Below are positions 9,429 through 19,606 of a DNA stretch of 64,000 bases, piece after piece. The stretch's first letter is position 1. Each line of letters starts with the position of its first letter. The notes beneath the pieces are model-generated. The model saw only the letters and a list, made by a program, of their open reading frames with translations, did no database searches and was not told where the DNA came from. A program made the position numbers and the translations under genes. This DNA comes from Prochlorococcus sp. MIT 0701 (GTDB taxonomy: Bacteria; Cyanobacteriota; Cyanobacteriia; PCC-6307; Cyanobiaceae). The stretch covers positions 248,001-312,000 of the forward strand of contig NZ_JNBA01000039.1 in assembly GCF_000760295.1 (NCBI RefSeq), given 5' to 3'.

Positions 9429-10739
9429 ATGCACATTGCCGTCGTCGGCTTGAGTCATCGCACGGCGCCGGTGGAAATCCGTGAAAAGCTCAGCATCCCT
9501 GAGCAAACCATGGAGACCTCCCTGCAAACTCTTCGCGGCAACGATCAAGTCCTTGAGGTTTCGATCCTTAGCACCTGCAATCGGCTTGAGATTTACACCT
9601 TGGTACGTCACCCTGAACGGGGTATCTCAGCCATCAGTGATTTTCTAGGCCAACATTCTGGTTTGGCAAAGGAAGATCTTTCCCCCCATCTGTTCAACTT
9701 TCATCACGATGAAGCAGTCGCCCACTTAATGAGGGTGGCTGCCGGTCTGGACAGTCTTGTTTTAGGAGAAGGGCAGATCCTTTCCCAGGTGAAGAAGATG
9801 GTGCGCTTGGGGCAGGAGCACAAGTCCATGGGCCCGATTCTTAACCGTCTGCTCACTCAGGCAGTGAGTACTGGCAAACGAGTTCGTAGTGAAACCAATC
9901 TGGGTACGGGGGCTGTCTCAATTAGTTCTGCGGCTGTGGAGTTAGCCCAACTGAAACTTGGCCAGGCGCAAGGGGAAGATCAGTTGATGACTCTGGAATC
10001 TGAGTTGGTCGCAGTGGTGGGTGCGGGCAGGATGAGCCGACTACTGCTTCAACATCTGCAGGCGAAAGGTTGTTCTGGGGTGATGTTGCTGAACCGCACA
10101 CTGCAACGAGCTGAGGATCTATCGGCTGATTTCCCTGAGCTCCCCGTTGAGTGTCGCCCCCTTGATGATTTGAACCATTGCCTAAGTACCTGTTCACTGG
10201 TATTCACCAGTACGGCTGCTGACGATCCGATTGTTGATGCATCTCTGCTCAAGCAGCTCAAGCGCCGCAGTTTTCTTCGTCTGATTGACATCGGCGTGCC
10301 GCGCAACATCGCCTCAGATGTTGTCGATGTACCCGGTGTTGAGTCCCATGATGTGGATGATTTGCATGAGGTGGTGTCTCGTAATCAGGAGGCCCGTCAG
10401 CAGATGGCCAAAGAAGCAGAGGTTGTGCTCCAGGAAGAGACGCGTCTGTTTTTAGAGTGGTGGGACAGTCTGGAAGCTGTGCCAACCATTAATCGCTTGA
10501 GGGCAACCCTTGAGGCGATTCGTGCAGAGGAATTACAAAAAGCACTCAGTCGTATGGGGCCTGATTTCTCTGCTCGTGAGCGCAAAGTAGTTGAGGCTTT
10601 AAGCAAAGGAATCATTAACAAAATTCTCCATACCCCCGTCACTCAGCTACGCGCTCCTCAGGCTCGTCCAGAGCGGCAAGAGGCTCTGCGTGTGGTGGCG
10701 TGTTTGTTTGAGTTAGATCCACCACTAGAGGATGGTTAG
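9429..10739 (+). CDS. hemA: Glutamyl-tRNA reductase
   Basis: First committed enzyme of tetrapyrrole (chlorophyll and heme) synthesis, reducing glutamyl-tRNA to glutamate-1-semialdehyde with NADPH. The 436 residues start with VVGLSHRTAPVEIREK; the nucleophilic cysteine is Cys50 in STCNRLEIY. The LGEGQILSQV and GAGRMSRLL (NADP-binding) motifs and the C-terminal dimerization region are present. ATG start; the gap to glpX is 31 bp. Confidence 0.97.
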   Translation: MHIAVVGLSHRTAPVEIREKLSIPEQTMETSLQTLRGNDQVLEVSILSTCNRLEIYTLVRHPERGISAISDFLGQHSGLAKEDLSPHLFNFHHDEAVAHLMRVAAGLDSLVLGEGQILSQVKKMVRLGQEHKSMGPILNRLLTQAVSTGKRVRSETNLGTGAVSISSAAVELAQLKLGQAQGEDQLMTLESELVAVVGAGRMSRLLLQHLQAKGCSGVMLLNRTLQRAEDLSADFPELPVECRPLDDLNHCLSTCSLVFTSTAADDPIVDASLLKQLKRRSFLRLIDIGVPRNIASDVVDVPGVESHDVDDLHEVVSRNQEARQQMAKEAEVVLQEETRLFLEWWDSLEAVPTINRLRATLEAIRAEELQKALSRMGPDFSARERKVVEALSKGIINKILHTPVTQLRAPQARPERQEALRVVACLFELDPPLEDG

Positions 10740-10862
10740 TTCTATGCCAAATGCTGGTTGCGTCTTGATTTGCAGAAGTCTTGTTGGATCTTCGCAGCAG
10801 ACAGCTTTAGATGGCCAACCGTCCGGTAAGTTTGCTGCGCAACGCCGATTTGCGGGGGCGGC

Positions 10863-12158
10863 ATGAAGCGTGTTTTGGCCATCATTCTCGGGGGAGGAGC
10901 TGGAACGCGCCTCTACCCCCTCACCAAGATGCGGGCCAAGCCGGCCGTACCTCTTGCAGGCAAATATCGTCTGATTGACATCCCAATCAGCAACTGCATT
11001 AACTCCAGCATCAACAAGATGTATGTGTTGACGCAGTTCAACAGCGCTTCTCTGAATCGACACCTTGGACAGAGCTACAACCTCAGTGCTGCCTTTGGTC
11101 AAGGTTTCGTAGAAGTTCTTGCCGCACAGCAGACCCCAGAAAGTCCTTCATGGTTTGAGGGGACTGCGGATGCAGTTCGTAAATATCAGTGGTTGTTTCA
11201 GGAATGGGATGTTGATGAATATCTGATCCTCTCTGGTGATCAGCTCTACCGTATGGATTACAGCCTTTTTGTGGAGCACCATCGTCGCTCAGGTGCTGAT
11301 CTCACAGTGGCGGCTCTTCCAGTTGATGCAGAGCAGGCTGAGGGATTTGGTCTAATGCGCACGGATAGCGATGGCCACATCCAGGAGTTCCGTGAAAAGC
11401 CCAAGGGTGAATCCCTGAAGGCCATGGCCGTCGACACCTCTCGCTTTGGCTTGTCAGCTGAGTCAGCAAGGAACAAGCCCTATCTCGCCTCGATGGGGAT
11501 CTATGTCTTCAGTCGCGCCACTCTCTTCGATTTGCTGCATAAGAACCCTTCTCACAAGGATTTTGGCAAGGAGGTGATCCCTGAGGCCCTGGCTCGAGGT
11601 GACCGGCTTCAAAGCTATGTGTTCGATGAGTACTGGGAAGACATCGGCACGATAGGAGCTTTTTATGAGGCGAATCTGGCCCTTACCCAGCAGCCCAATC
11701 CACCTTTCAGTTTCTATGACGAGAAGTTCCCGATCTATACACGACCCCGCTATCTACCGCCGACCAAACTGGTCGATGCGCAAATCACGGAATCGATTAT
11801 TGGAGAGGGATCCATCCTCAAATCCTGCAGCATTCACCATTGCGTCCTTGGTGTGCGTAGCCGAGTTGAGAGCGATGTGGTCTTGCAAGATTCCCTAGTA
11901 ATGGGCTCTGATTTCTATGAATCATCCGAGGAACGCACTCTCCTAAGGCAAGGAGGAGGCATCCCGCTCGGCGTTGGCCAAGGCACCACCGTCAAGGGTG
12001 CGATCCTCGACAAGAACACACGCATCGGCAACAAAGTCACGATCGTCAACAAGGACCACGTTGAGGAAGCCGATCGTGCTGATGAGGGCTTCTACATCCG
12101 CAATGGGATCGTTGTAGTGGTCAAAAATGCCACCATTTCTGATGGCACCGTGATTTGA
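10863..12158 (+). CDS. glgC: Glucose-1-phosphate adenylyltransferase
   Basis: ADP-glucose pyrophosphorylase, the control point for glycogen synthesis. The 431 residues match the cyanobacterial enzyme. Seen: [12 protein letters not shown] near the N-terminus with the following [20 protein letters not shown], the EFREKP substrate motif, and the C-terminal left-handed beta-helix. In cyanobacteria the enzyme is activated by 3-phosphoglycerate and inhibited by phosphate; this is family knowledge. The ATG lies in a 123-bp gap after hemA. Confidence 0.96.
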   Translation: MKRVLAIILGGGAGTRLYPLTKMRAKPAVPLAGKYRLIDIPISNCINSSINKMYVLTQFNSASLNRHLGQSYNLSAAFGQGFVEVLAAQQTPESPSWFEGTADAVRKYQWLFQEWDVDEYLILSGDQLYRMDYSLFVEHHRRSGADLTVAALPVDAEQAEGFGLMRTDSDGHIQEFREKPKGESLKAMAVDTSRFGLSAESARNKPYLASMGIYVFSRATLFDLLHKNPSHKDFGKEVIPEALARGDRLQSYVFDEYWEDIGTIGAFYEANLALTQQPNPPFSFYDEKFPIYTRPRYLPPTKLVDAQITESIIGEGSILKSCSIHHCVLGVRSRVESDVVLQDSLVMGSDFYESSEERTLLRQGGGIPLGVGQGTTVKGAILDKNTRIGNKVTIVNKDHVEEADRADEGFYIRNGIVVVVKNATISDGTVI

Positions 12159-12334
12159 TGCTTCCCGAGGCTGAATCAACACAAGATCCAAGAAGTTTTT
12201 TTGGAAATTTTGGTGTTGATCTCTACTGTTTCTTATTTACAACAAGGATGGTTCAACCCTGACATAGCCCTACAGATCACAGCAGATTGGAGTTGCTGTG
12301 GTCACACTGACGCCAGTTGATCGTTTCACTGGCC

Positions 12335-13753
12335 ATGTCCAAGGCACATTTCGGTTTGATCGGTCTTGGCGTGATGGGCGAAAACCTTGTGCTCAATGCA
12401 GAGCGCAATGGTTTCTCTAGTGTCGTTTACAACCGCACCTACGCCAAAACAGAGGAGTTCCTCAAAGGGCGTGGAGCGGATAGAGCCATTCAGGGTGCCA
12501 AGGACCTTCAAGATTTCGTCGACAAGCTCGAACGACCCCGTCGAATTCTGATGATGATCAAGGCAGGTTCGGCTATTGATGCCGTTATTGAGCAGATCTC
12601 CCCTTATCTGCAGGAGGGTGATCTACTCATCGATGGTGGAAATTCCGAATTTCGTGATACCGAGCGACGTGTCGCCGAGTTAGAGAGCAAAAGCTTTGGA
12701 TATATCGGGATGGGTGTCTCCGGTGGGGCTAAGGGAGCACTTGAAGGGCCGAGCATGATGCCAGGCGGAACAAAAACCTCCTATGAGGCGATTGAGAGCC
12801 TTGTTTGCAAGATGGCTGCCCAAGTGGAGGATGGTCCCTGTGTGACCTACATCGGTCCTGGAGGTTCTGGGCATTTCGTTAAAACCGTCCACAACGGTAT
12901 CGAGTACGGCATTGAGCAGATTCTTGCCGAGGCCTATGACCTGATGAAGCGTGTTGGAGGCATGACCGGTACCCAGATGGCTGATGTCTTTGCGCATTGG
13001 AATGCCACAGAAGAGCTCTCTTCTTATCTGGTTGAGATCACCGAAGTGTGTTTGCGCACCAAGGATCCTGACGATGGAACTGACCTTGTTGAGAGAATTA
13101 TGGATCAGGCAGGCCAGAAGGGAACTGGTCTATGGACCGTTGTCAGTGCCTTGGAGTTAGGAGCTTCAGTGCCAACCATTTACGCCTCTCTTAATGGCCG
13201 TGTGATGAGCTCGATGAAGCCTCAGAGGATGGCCGCTGAGCAGATTTTGCATGGGTCAGCGATCAGACCATTTGATCTTGGCAGTTCCGCAGATGGCATG
13301 GCGCCGCTCATGGACGCCGTCGTGTTGTCTTGCATGGCTAGTTACGCGCAGGGCATGGAGCTACTGCGTATAGCTTCTGCTGAATACAACTACAACTTGC
13401 ATTTACCCTCCATCGCGCAGATTTGGAAGGGTGGCTGCATCATCAGATCCCGTCTGCTGAAGCGCATCCAGGATGCCTTTAATGCAGACCCTCAGCTTTC
13501 CAACTTGTTAATCGATCCTTGGTTTGCCGAGCAAGTGAACCGTCGCCTACCGGGACTAGCAAAGGTGGTAGCCGGCGCAGCTGAAGCTGGTATCCCAGTG
13601 CCTTGCTTAAGCAGCACGCTCGATTACATCAATAGCTATCGCACGGCACGATTACCACAGAATTTGGTGCAAGCCATGCGCGATTGCTTCGGCTCACATA
13701 CCTACCAGCGGGTTGACAAAGAAGGAAGCTTCCATACTGAGTGGCTGGACTGA
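12335..13753 (+). CDS. gnd: 6-phosphogluconate dehydrogenase, decarboxylating
   Basis: Oxidative pentose phosphate pathway enzyme making ribulose 5-phosphate, CO2 and NADPH. The 472-residue product starts at ATG 12335 (MSKAHFGLIGLGVMGENL); a TTG-type extension six codons longer is less likely. Seen: NADP-binding GLGVMGENL, IDGGNSEF, the GVSGGAKGALEGPSMMPGG substrate loop, and KTVHNGIEYG with the catalytic lysine. pgl follows 10 bp after the stop, so consecutive pathway enzymes form an operon. Confidence 0.97.
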   Translation: MSKAHFGLIGLGVMGENLVLNAERNGFSSVVYNRTYAKTEEFLKGRGADRAIQGAKDLQDFVDKLERPRRILMMIKAGSAIDAVIEQISPYLQEGDLLIDGGNSEFRDTERRVAELESKSFGYIGMGVSGGAKGALEGPSMMPGGTKTSYEAIESLVCKMAAQVEDGPCVTYIGPGGSGHFVKTVHNGIEYGIEQILAEAYDLMKRVGGMTGTQMADVFAHWNATEELSSYLVEITEVCLRTKDPDDGTDLVERIMDQAGQKGTGLWTVVSALELGASVPTIYASLNGRVMSSMKPQRMAAEQILHGSAIRPFDLGSSADGMAPLMDAVVLSCMASYAQGMELLRIASAEYNYNLHLPSIAQIWKGGCIIRSRLLKRIQDAFNADPQLSNLLIDPWFAEQVNRRLPGLAKVVAGAAEAGIPVPCLSSTLDYINSYRTARLPQNLVQAMRDCFGSHTYQRVDKEGSFHTEWLD

Positions 13754-13763
13754 AGAGATCGTG

Positions 13764-14477
13764 ATGACGACCTACAAAGTTGAGCGAGCGAGCGACCCAG
13801 AGGCTCTGGCACGTCGCGCCGCCCAGAGCATCGCATCTCATATTGATCTGGTACTTGATCAGCGTGATCGCGTTCAGATCGCTCTCTCGGGAGGGAGCAC
13901 CCCAGCTATTGCCTATAGGTTGCTTGGTCAGGAGCGACTGCCCTGGGATCGTGTTGATGTTTTCCTTGGCGATGAGCGCTGGGTTGATGCCATTGATGAC
14001 GCCAGTAACGCCCGCATGCTTCGTAGGACACTTCTTGCTGAAGGCCCTGGATCCCAGGCTGCTTTTCATCCCGTGCCAACGGTGGAGCTGCCAGACCCTG
14101 AGGCCAGTGCCGAGGCCTACGCGAAGCTCGTGCAGGAAACCTGTGCAGGTGATCCGCCGGTGTTTGATCTAATGGTTTTAGGACTTGGTGAAGATGGCCA
14201 TACAGCCTCTCTTTTTCCAGGAACGGATGCCCCCACCGTTGTTGATCGCTGGGCGACTGTCGGCAGAGGAAAGGGACTAGAGAGAATCACTCTCACCGCA
14301 CCGGTGCTCAGCTCCGCACGCCAAGTGATCTTTCTTGTAAGTGGTGCAGGGAAGCAGGTTGCCCTGAAGCGCTTATTGGATTCTGCTGAATCAGCTGAAC
14401 GCACGCCTGCCCGTTTGGTTCAACCTCGTTCACCGATTTTGGTCTTGGCAGATGAGGCGGCTGCGGCTGACTTGTAA
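13764..14477 (+). CDS. pgl: 6-phosphogluconolactonase
   Basis: Hydrolyses 6-phosphogluconolactone, the step before Gnd. The 237 residues carry the family motifs IALSGGST, FLGDERWV and LGLGEDGHTASLFPG. I chose ATG 13764; the frame opens further upstream but that overlaps gnd and looks unrelated. It is the last gene of the gnd-pgl pair; downstream is a degraded AT-rich stretch. Confidence 0.95.
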   Translation: MTTYKVERASDPEALARRAAQSIASHIDLVLDQRDRVQIALSGGSTPAIAYRLLGQERLPWDRVDVFLGDERWVDAIDDASNARMLRRTLLAEGPGSQAAFHPVPTVELPDPEASAEAYAKLVQETCAGDPPVFDLMVLGLGEDGHTASLFPGTDAPTVVDRWATVGRGKGLERITLTAPVLSSARQVIFLVSGAGKQVALKRLLDSAESAERTPARLVQPRSPILVLADEAAAADL

Positions 14478-14599
14478 GCGGTGAGAACTGTTGCTTGTAT
14501 TAGTTCAGTTCTACCTAGCATTCTTCTGTCTTCTTAGGAAGACTGACTCAAAGCAGGGAGCCAGTATGCAAACATTAAAACAATTATATGCCTTTCTAA

Positions 14600-15032
14600 A
14601 ATATAGAATTCAGATTAGATGCATCTTACTTTCAAGGCAATGAGGTTCCTGACTTGATAAAAAGAACAAGGGTAAAACAATATCAGCAGAATGGAAGGCA
14701 GAGTATGAATGGGGTACAGATGGAGGAGATTTCTTGCTCAAATGGAAGAAGGACAGGATCTCAGCGAGTTATGAATGGAGCCTTGAAGTAGACAAGAAAG
14801 GTTACATGAAAGGTGTAGTATATTATGATAACGATAATAATGGCGAGTCCAATAAAGATACGACGAAAAAATTGGCAAGCCAAAAGGAGATTACTGGGAA
14901 ATAGCCGAACTTCTCGATAACTCTTTTGGTGATGCGAAAATATATACAAGATCAGGCAAGTTGTCTCTCTGGGATGAGGATGGAGACAAAATTGCTACGG
15001 GGGAGTTTTGCGACCCTGGTGACTTTTTCTAA
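14600..15032 (+). pseudogene. Frameshifted remnant of an unrecognised gene
   Basis: Three consecutive reading-frame segments read as one protein-like sequence: a first part ending ...NEVPDLIK, a second from KNKGKTISAEWKAEYEW to about NNGESNKDTTK, and a third GKPKGDYWEIAELL to CDPGDFF before TAA (15030-15032). The joins need shifts near 14660 (A-rich run) and near 14870 (another A-rich run). No plausible start codon precedes the first part. The DNA is AT-rich compared with pgl and the CIA30 gene on either side. The residue pattern (charged, Trp/Tyr-rich, Asp/Asn-rich) looks coding, but I do not recognise a family. Confidence 0.5.
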
Positions 15033-15143
15033 ATAAACTGTCGTTTAAAACCTGAGGTTATCTAAAAATAATCAAATATTTTCAGGTTCTCTTTCAATTC
15101 AATCATTTACTCTTGCTTTTGAAGAAAAGATGTAATCCTCACC

Positions 15144-15713
15144 ATGGAGCTGCCGCCGCAAGCCTCCGTTCAGGTTCAACTAAACGACTTCAGCGCCTGG
15201 TCTAGCTTGAACGACACAATCATGGGCGGCTCCAGCCAGGCAGCCTGTCGATTGACATCCGAGGGCCTGGTCCTAGAAGGAGAACTTGTTGAACAGGATG
15301 GCGGCTTTGTTAGTTGCCGTTCACCCCTGTTGAGCACTCCTCTTGATCTTTCCAGCTATAGAGCCTTACAGGTGGAGGTGGATGGCGAAGGGCGCACCCT
15401 CAAGCTTGCACTCGGCTCTCGCAATGGGCTGGTTGGCCTCACTGAACGTTTTTATGGTGGTTTGCGATGGGTCGCTCAGTTGCCGACCAAGGCTTCTGGT
15501 ACAACAACCATTGAAATCCCATTTAGCAGCCTAAAACCTACGGTGCTTGCCCAACCTTTGGCCATGCCTCTGCGCTTGATTCGCTTTAATGCATCAAGTA
15601 TCAACCAAGTGCAATTATTGCATTCTAAGTTTGGTGAACCAGGAGAACTGAACCCAGAATTTCGCCCTGGCCCGATTCGAGTTTTACTGCGCTCTTTCAA
15701 AGCAATTCACTGA
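15144..15713 (+). CDS. CIA30 domain protein
   Basis: The 189-residue product resembles the complex I intermediate-associated protein 30 (CIA30/NDUFAF1) domain, a galactose-binding-like beta sandwich. Seen: WSSLNDTIMGGSSQA near residues 17-31 (the conserved D-x-x-MGG-S signature), FVSCRS, and GLRWVAQLPT in the second half. In cyanobacteria and plastids such proteins are linked to assembly or biogenesis factors, but no exact role is assigned. No signal peptide is seen, so it is probably cytosolic. ATG start. It stands between the remnant at 14.6 kb and an AT-rich 196-bp gap. Confidence 0.8.
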   Translation: MELPPQASVQVQLNDFSAWSSLNDTIMGGSSQAACRLTSEGLVLEGELVEQDGGFVSCRSPLLSTPLDLSSYRALQVEVDGEGRTLKLALGSRNGLVGLTERFYGGLRWVAQLPTKASGTTTIEIPFSSLKPTVLAQPLAMPLRLIRFNASSINQVQLLHSKFGEPGELNPEFRPGPIRVLLRSFKAIH

Positions 15714-15909
15714 TTCATTATAGATTTTTAACTTCTACAATGGCCATATACCTTAAGGGGCTTTGGTCTTTTATTCCTAATTAAATGTATAATTAAATCT
15801 ATTGGGTATACATTATCAATCCGGCTTTGCAATTGACTTCCTATCAATAGTCAAATCTTACTTAGAAATAACCTAAAATGTTTTCACCTCCTAGATTCAG
15901 CTGAGAGCC

Positions 15910-16353
15910 TTGACAGGCAATGAAATCCAACAGACTGCACAGAATTGGTCGGTCCTCGTGGCCTCAGCGGCTGATGTCTGTTTGAAGCCCTGGCTTCATG
16001 CTGTTGTGCTCACAGATGTTGCTGATGTCGATGATCAGAAGCATGGATCTACGCCCGATCTAATAACGGCTAGATCTATTGATCTCATTGTTCGTATTGA
16101 ATGCCGAAACCGAGAAGGTGACCGGCTTCCTGAGCACGACCTTGAACTTGAGATCTATCGCAGCGGCAACGATCTCAATCTGATGTTGACTTGGTGTGAT
16201 CAGCCTGATCGGCCAATGCTTTGGCAAGGGCAGCATCCCGTGTGGATGGATGGCACCAGTGGCCAACGCTGTCAGCCACCTGAGGATGGAGCACCATTGG
16301 AATCGTTTGCTCGTAGGTTGAGAGCACTGCTGGTATTGCCTGAGCAGAGCTAG
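15910..16353 (+). CDS. Conserved hypothetical protein
   Basis: A soluble, acidic 147-residue protein without recognisable motifs or membrane segments. It is rich in Asp, Trp and Leu, with a LELEIYRSGNDLNLMLTW core. The start must be non-ATG: after an in-frame TAG at 15895 the only candidates are ATT, CTG and the TTG at 15910, which is preceded by GAGAG. It ends 11 bp from the convergent ilvD gene. The coding look and position suggest a real lineage-specific gene; function unknown. Confidence 0.65.
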   Translation: MTGNEIQQTAQNWSVLVASAADVCLKPWLHAVVLTDVADVDDQKHGSTPDLITARSIDLIVRIECRNREGDRLPEHDLELEIYRSGNDLNLMLTWCDQPDRPMLWQGQHPVWMDGTSGQRCQPPEDGAPLESFARRLRALLVLPEQS

Positions 16354-16364
16354 TTGATCAGAGC

Positions 16365-18035
16365 TCAGGGCTGGTCGGTGACAGCACCATTGCTGGCGCT
16401 ACTCACCATTCGGGCATATTTACCGAGAACACCTGTTTGATAACGCGGCTGTGGTTGTTGCCATGCGCTTTGGCGACGGTCCAATTCATCCTTCTCCACA
16501 TTGAGTTGGATCAGCAGTTGATGGGCATCGATAGTGATGCTGTCGCCTTCCTGCACAAGGCCAATCATGCCGCCTACGGCTGCTTCCGGTGCCACATGGC
16601 CCACCACCAAACCATAGGTACCTCCGCTGAAGCGTCCATCTGTGATCAGGGCCACCTTGTCGCCAAGGTCTGCACCGACGATGGCGGATGTGGGAGCAAG
16701 CATCTCGCGCATTCCAGGCCCGCCAACCGGACCTTCGTTGCGGATAACGACGACATCTCCAGCCTTCACCTTGTTGTTGAGGATGGCAGCAAGGCAGGCC
16801 TCCTCGCTTTCAAAAACCCTGGCAGGCCCTGTGAGTACAGGCGTTTTGATCCCGCTGATCTTGGCCACACATCCTTCACTGGCCAGGTTGCCTTTGAGGA
16901 TCGCCAAATGCCCCTTGGCATAGACCGGTTTCGAGAGGGGATGAATGACGTCTTGCTCTGCTGAAGGCTCTGATGGCAAATCTTTGAGCAGTTCTCTCAA
17001 AGTTTTACCTTCCACATTGCGGCAGTCTCCATGAAGTAAGCCTGCATCGAGCAGCTGTTTCATGACTTGGGGAATGCCGCCAGCTTTATGCAGATCAACA
17101 GTCACGTAACGGCCACTGGGTTTGAGATCACAAATCACCGGTACACGCTGGCGGATGCGCTCGAAGTCGTCGATGCAAAGGTCTACACCTGCGCTACGGG
17201 CAATCGCAAGCAGATGCAGAACTGCATTGGTGGAGCCGCCCACGGCCATGATGACGCTAATTGCGTTTTCAAATGCGTTCTTGGTGAGTAGATCGAGAGG
17301 ACAGATATTTGCCTTGATGGCATCCACAAGCACTTCAGCACTACGGGCTGCGCTGTTTGCTTTTTCCTCATCCTCTGCAGCCATCGTTGAGCTGTAAGGC
17401 AAACTCAATCCCAATGTTTCAATTGCGGCTGACATTGTGTTGGCGGTGAACATGCCACCGCAACTTCCCGCTCCTGGGCAAGCGTTCTTCTCGATAGCGA
17501 TGAGTTGCTCTTCGTTAATCTTGCCGCTGGCATGCTGACCAACAGCTTCAAAGGCGCTTACTACCGTGAGGTCGCAGTCAGCCAATTTGCCTGGTTTGAT
17601 CGTTCCGCCATAGACGAAGACACCTGGGATGTTCATTCGAGCCAGGGCGATCATGGCTCCAGGCATGTTTTTGTCACAGCCACCGATTGCTAGGACCCCA
17701 TCCATGCTTTGGCCGTTGCAGGCTGTCTCGATCGAATCAGCAATCACCTCGCGACTTACAAGGGAGTATTTCATCCCCTCAGTGCCCATAGAGATCCCAT
17801 CACTGACGGTGATGGTGCCGAACATCTGAGGCATTGCACCGGCCTGGCGGGCTGCTTCTTCTGAACGTCGAGCCAGGTCATTAAGACCGATGTTGCAAGG
17901 AGTGATCGTGCTGTAACCGTTGGCTATACCGATGATTGGTTTATTGAAATCTTCGTCACCAAAGCCCACTGCGCGAAGCATGGCTCGGTTGGGAGAGCGC
18001 TGATTCCCCTTTGTGATGGCGGCAGATCTGAGCAT
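16365..18035 (-). CDS. ilvD: Dihydroxy-acid dehydratase
   Basis: Iron-sulfur dehydratase of branched-chain amino acid synthesis, forming 2-keto-isovalerate and 2-keto-3-methylvalerate. The 556-residue length is typical. Seen: [10 protein letters not shown] and [16 protein letters not shown] (cluster and active-site cysteines), and [14 protein letters not shown] in the C-terminal domain. ATG start with the expected [19 protein letters not shown] terminus. It begins a minus-strand run with the two genes upstream of it. Confidence 0.97.
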   Translation of the reverse strand: MLRSAAITKGNQRSPNRAMLRAVGFGDEDFNKPIIGIANGYSTITPCNIGLNDLARRSEEAARQAGAMPQMFGTITVSDGISMGTEGMKYSLVSREVIADSIETACNGQSMDGVLAIGGCDKNMPGAMIALARMNIPGVFVYGGTIKPGKLADCDLTVVSAFEAVGQHASGKINEEQLIAIEKNACPGAGSCGGMFTANTMSAAIETLGLSLPYSSTMAAEDEEKANSAARSAEVLVDAIKANICPLDLLTKNAFENAISVIMAVGGSTNAVLHLLAIARSAGVDLCIDDFERIRQRVPVICDLKPSGRYVTVDLHKAGGIPQVMKQLLDAGLLHGDCRNVEGKTLRELLKDLPSEPSAEQDVIHPLSKPVYAKGHLAILKGNLASEGCVAKISGIKTPVLTGPARVFESEEACLAAILNNKVKAGDVVVIRNEGPVGGPGMREMLAPTSAIVGADLGDKVALITDGRFSGGTYGLVVGHVAPEAAVGGMIGLVQEGDSITIDAHQLLIQLNVEKDELDRRQSAWQQPQPRYQTGVLGKYARMVSSASNGAVTDQP

Positions 18036-18075
18036 GGTTGCGACTGGGGCACTCAGTCGCCAACCTAACGACCAC

Positions 18076-18369
18076 TCAGGTCCTCGCTCCTAGATCTTCA
18101 AGCTGTTTGCGCACATCTGCAATGGCGGCATTGAGTTGTTCCACTCGATGTTCCAGGTGCTGGCTGTTGTTCTGGGGATGAGAGATGGCCTCCAGGGCCT
18201 CTGATCCGTCCTGCATGCGAGGAGCATGAAGCATGGCTCGTTGGTGGCGACTGCGTTGGCGGCGTTCTGCCTCAGAAAAAAGCCACCAGGCAAGTCCTGC
18301 AGCACCGAGTACGGCACCGCTGATCAGAGAGGTGAGGCTGCCGGTTGCCGGCTCACGATGCTGGCCCAT
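18076..18369 (-). CDS. Small membrane-anchored coiled-coil protein
   Basis: A 97-residue hypothetical protein with one N-terminal hydrophobic segment (about residues 11-30) followed by a basic stretch and a C-terminal heptad-like region ([20 protein letters not shown], about 72-91) that predicts a coiled coil. No function recognised. It lies 40 bp upstream of ilvD and 24 bp downstream of the UPRT-like gene on the same strand, so all three may share a transcript. Confidence 0.65.
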   Translation of the reverse strand: MGQHREPATGSLTSLISGAVLGAAGLAWWLFSEAERRQRSRHQRAMLHAPRMQDGSEALEAISHPQNNSQHLEHRVEQLNAAIADVRKQLEDLGART

Positions 18370-18393
18370 AGATGCTGGATCAGTCTTTAAATT

Positions 18394-19011
18394 CTAGGTC
18401 TTGCCTTCAGTTCTGGTGTTTAGTCGCAAAACAGGATTACCAATACCTGGGCTGATCTCACCATCATCTGTCAGGTCGGGGTCAATGCAAGCGGTGTGAA
18501 TCGTGAGGTTTGGCATCATTTCGCCAAGTTGTTTAAGGCCTGGACTTGATGCCAGAACAGTGATCACCCTTAGCCGGCGGGCCTCGATTTCTTGTGCCTG
18601 CAGAAGCTTCAGGATGCCTACTAAACGTTCACCACTAGCAATCTGGTCAACAAAAACAATCACTCCGGCATTGGTTTCAATGTTGTCGGGCACCCCCCCA
18701 AGACATAGTTGTGAACTGGGTAACACCCGTCGTGCTCCTTGCCAAAGATCAAGCCCCCCGGGCAGCAAGGGAATGCTCAGCAATGGCACGTTGTACTCGA
18801 CTAGCGTGCCTTCTGTCTCTGCTTGAGATGTGATTACCGTTTCACGGCGGTGGGGCAACCAATCCCGCAGGGCTTCATAGGTAAGCCAGCGACCAAGTTC
18901 CTCCAAGCCTGTGGCATAGAGGGCTGGCGGTGTTGTGGTGTTGCGCAGCAATGTGAGCCAGTGGGCGATCAGTGGATGGGGGGGGACCACTACCCTTAGG
19001 GTCATTGGCAT
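18394..19011 (-). CDS. Uracil phosphoribosyltransferase-like protein, divergent
   Basis: The 205-residue product aligns by eye with uracil phosphoribosyltransferase (UMP salvage): N-terminal VPPHPLIAHWLTLLR, a middle VPLLSIPLL block, the PRPP-loop position FVDQIASGERLV, and the C-terminal ISPGIGNPVLRL region in place of the uracil-binding PGLGDAGD. Key residues differ from active enzymes: the loop normally reads DPMLATGGS and the upstream ILRAGL motif has lost its Arg. Activity is therefore doubtful. I chose ATG 19011; ATG 19005 and a TTG at 19032 are alternatives. Confidence 0.7.
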   Translation of the reverse strand: MPMTLRVVVPPHPLIAHWLTLLRNTTTPPALYATGLEELGRWLTYEALRDWLPHRRETVITSQAETEGTLVEYNVPLLSIPLLPGGLDLWQGARRVLPSSQLCLGGVPDNIETNAGVIVFVDQIASGERLVGILKLLQAQEIEARRLRVITVLASSPGLKQLGEMMPNLTIHTACIDPDLTDDGEISPGIGNPVLRLNTRTEGKT

Positions 19012-19084
19012 GACGCGTGGATTGGCCGGCAATTGCCATAACGTGACTGCTCAAACTACTGGCTCATAGCAATTTTCTAGTTTC

Positions 19085-19606
19085 ATGAATCTCTCTCCCT
19101 GTTGGTGGAACCGTTATCAAGCAGTGTTGATTAGCGGCCTTTTGATTCTTGTGTTGGGTTTAACAGAGTCTCCTGTGATGGCAATCATCCCTCCTGAATT
19201 CAGAGGAGGCCAGGCCATTGAAGAGATCTCTAAAGACATGCACGGACGGGACCTCAAAGAGCAGAACTTTCTCAAGGCTGACCTGCGCGGTGTTGATCTC
19301 AGTGAGGCCGACCTGCGTGGAGCAGTGTTTAACAGCAGCCAGCTGCAAGAAGCTGATCTGCAAGGAGCTGATTTGGAAAATGTGGTGGCTTTTGCTAGTC
19401 GCTTCGATGGAGCCGATCTCAGGGGCGCCAACTTCACCAACGCCATGCTGATGCAGAGCCAATTTAAAGATGCCCTTATTGAAGGAGCTGATTTCAGCAA
19501 TGCTGTGCTTGATCGTCGCCAGCAGAATGAGCTTTGCACCAGAGCAAATGGCACCAATGCCGCTAGCGGCTCCAACACTCTTGACAGCCTTGGCTGTCGT
19601 TCTTGA
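19085..19606 (+). CDS. Secreted pentapeptide-repeat protein
   Basis: The 173-residue product has an N-terminal signal segment (about residues 12-32, ending near VMA), so it probably sits in the thylakoid lumen or periplasm. Residues about 55-140 form A(D/N)LxG-type pentapeptide repeats (ADLRGVDLSEADLRGAVF, then ADLQGADLE and ADLRGANF), which fold into a right-handed quadrilateral beta-helix. Two cysteines near the C-terminus may form a disulfide. Lumenal pentapeptide proteins are common in cyanobacteria and of mostly unknown role. The stop overlaps the cobW-like frame. Confidence 0.82.
   Translation: MNLSPCWWNRYQAVLISGLLILVLGLTESPVMAIIPPEFRGGQAIEEISKDMHGRDLKEQNFLKADLRGVDLSEADLRGAVFNSSQLQEADLQGADLENVVAFASRFDGADLRGANFTNAMLMQSQFKDALIEGADFSNAVLDRRQQNELCTRANGTNAASGSNTLDSLGCRS

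Noticed and set aside
16437-16964. 175-residue plus-strand ORF opposite ilvD
   Set aside because: Antisense to a well-conserved enzyme; no motifs of its own.
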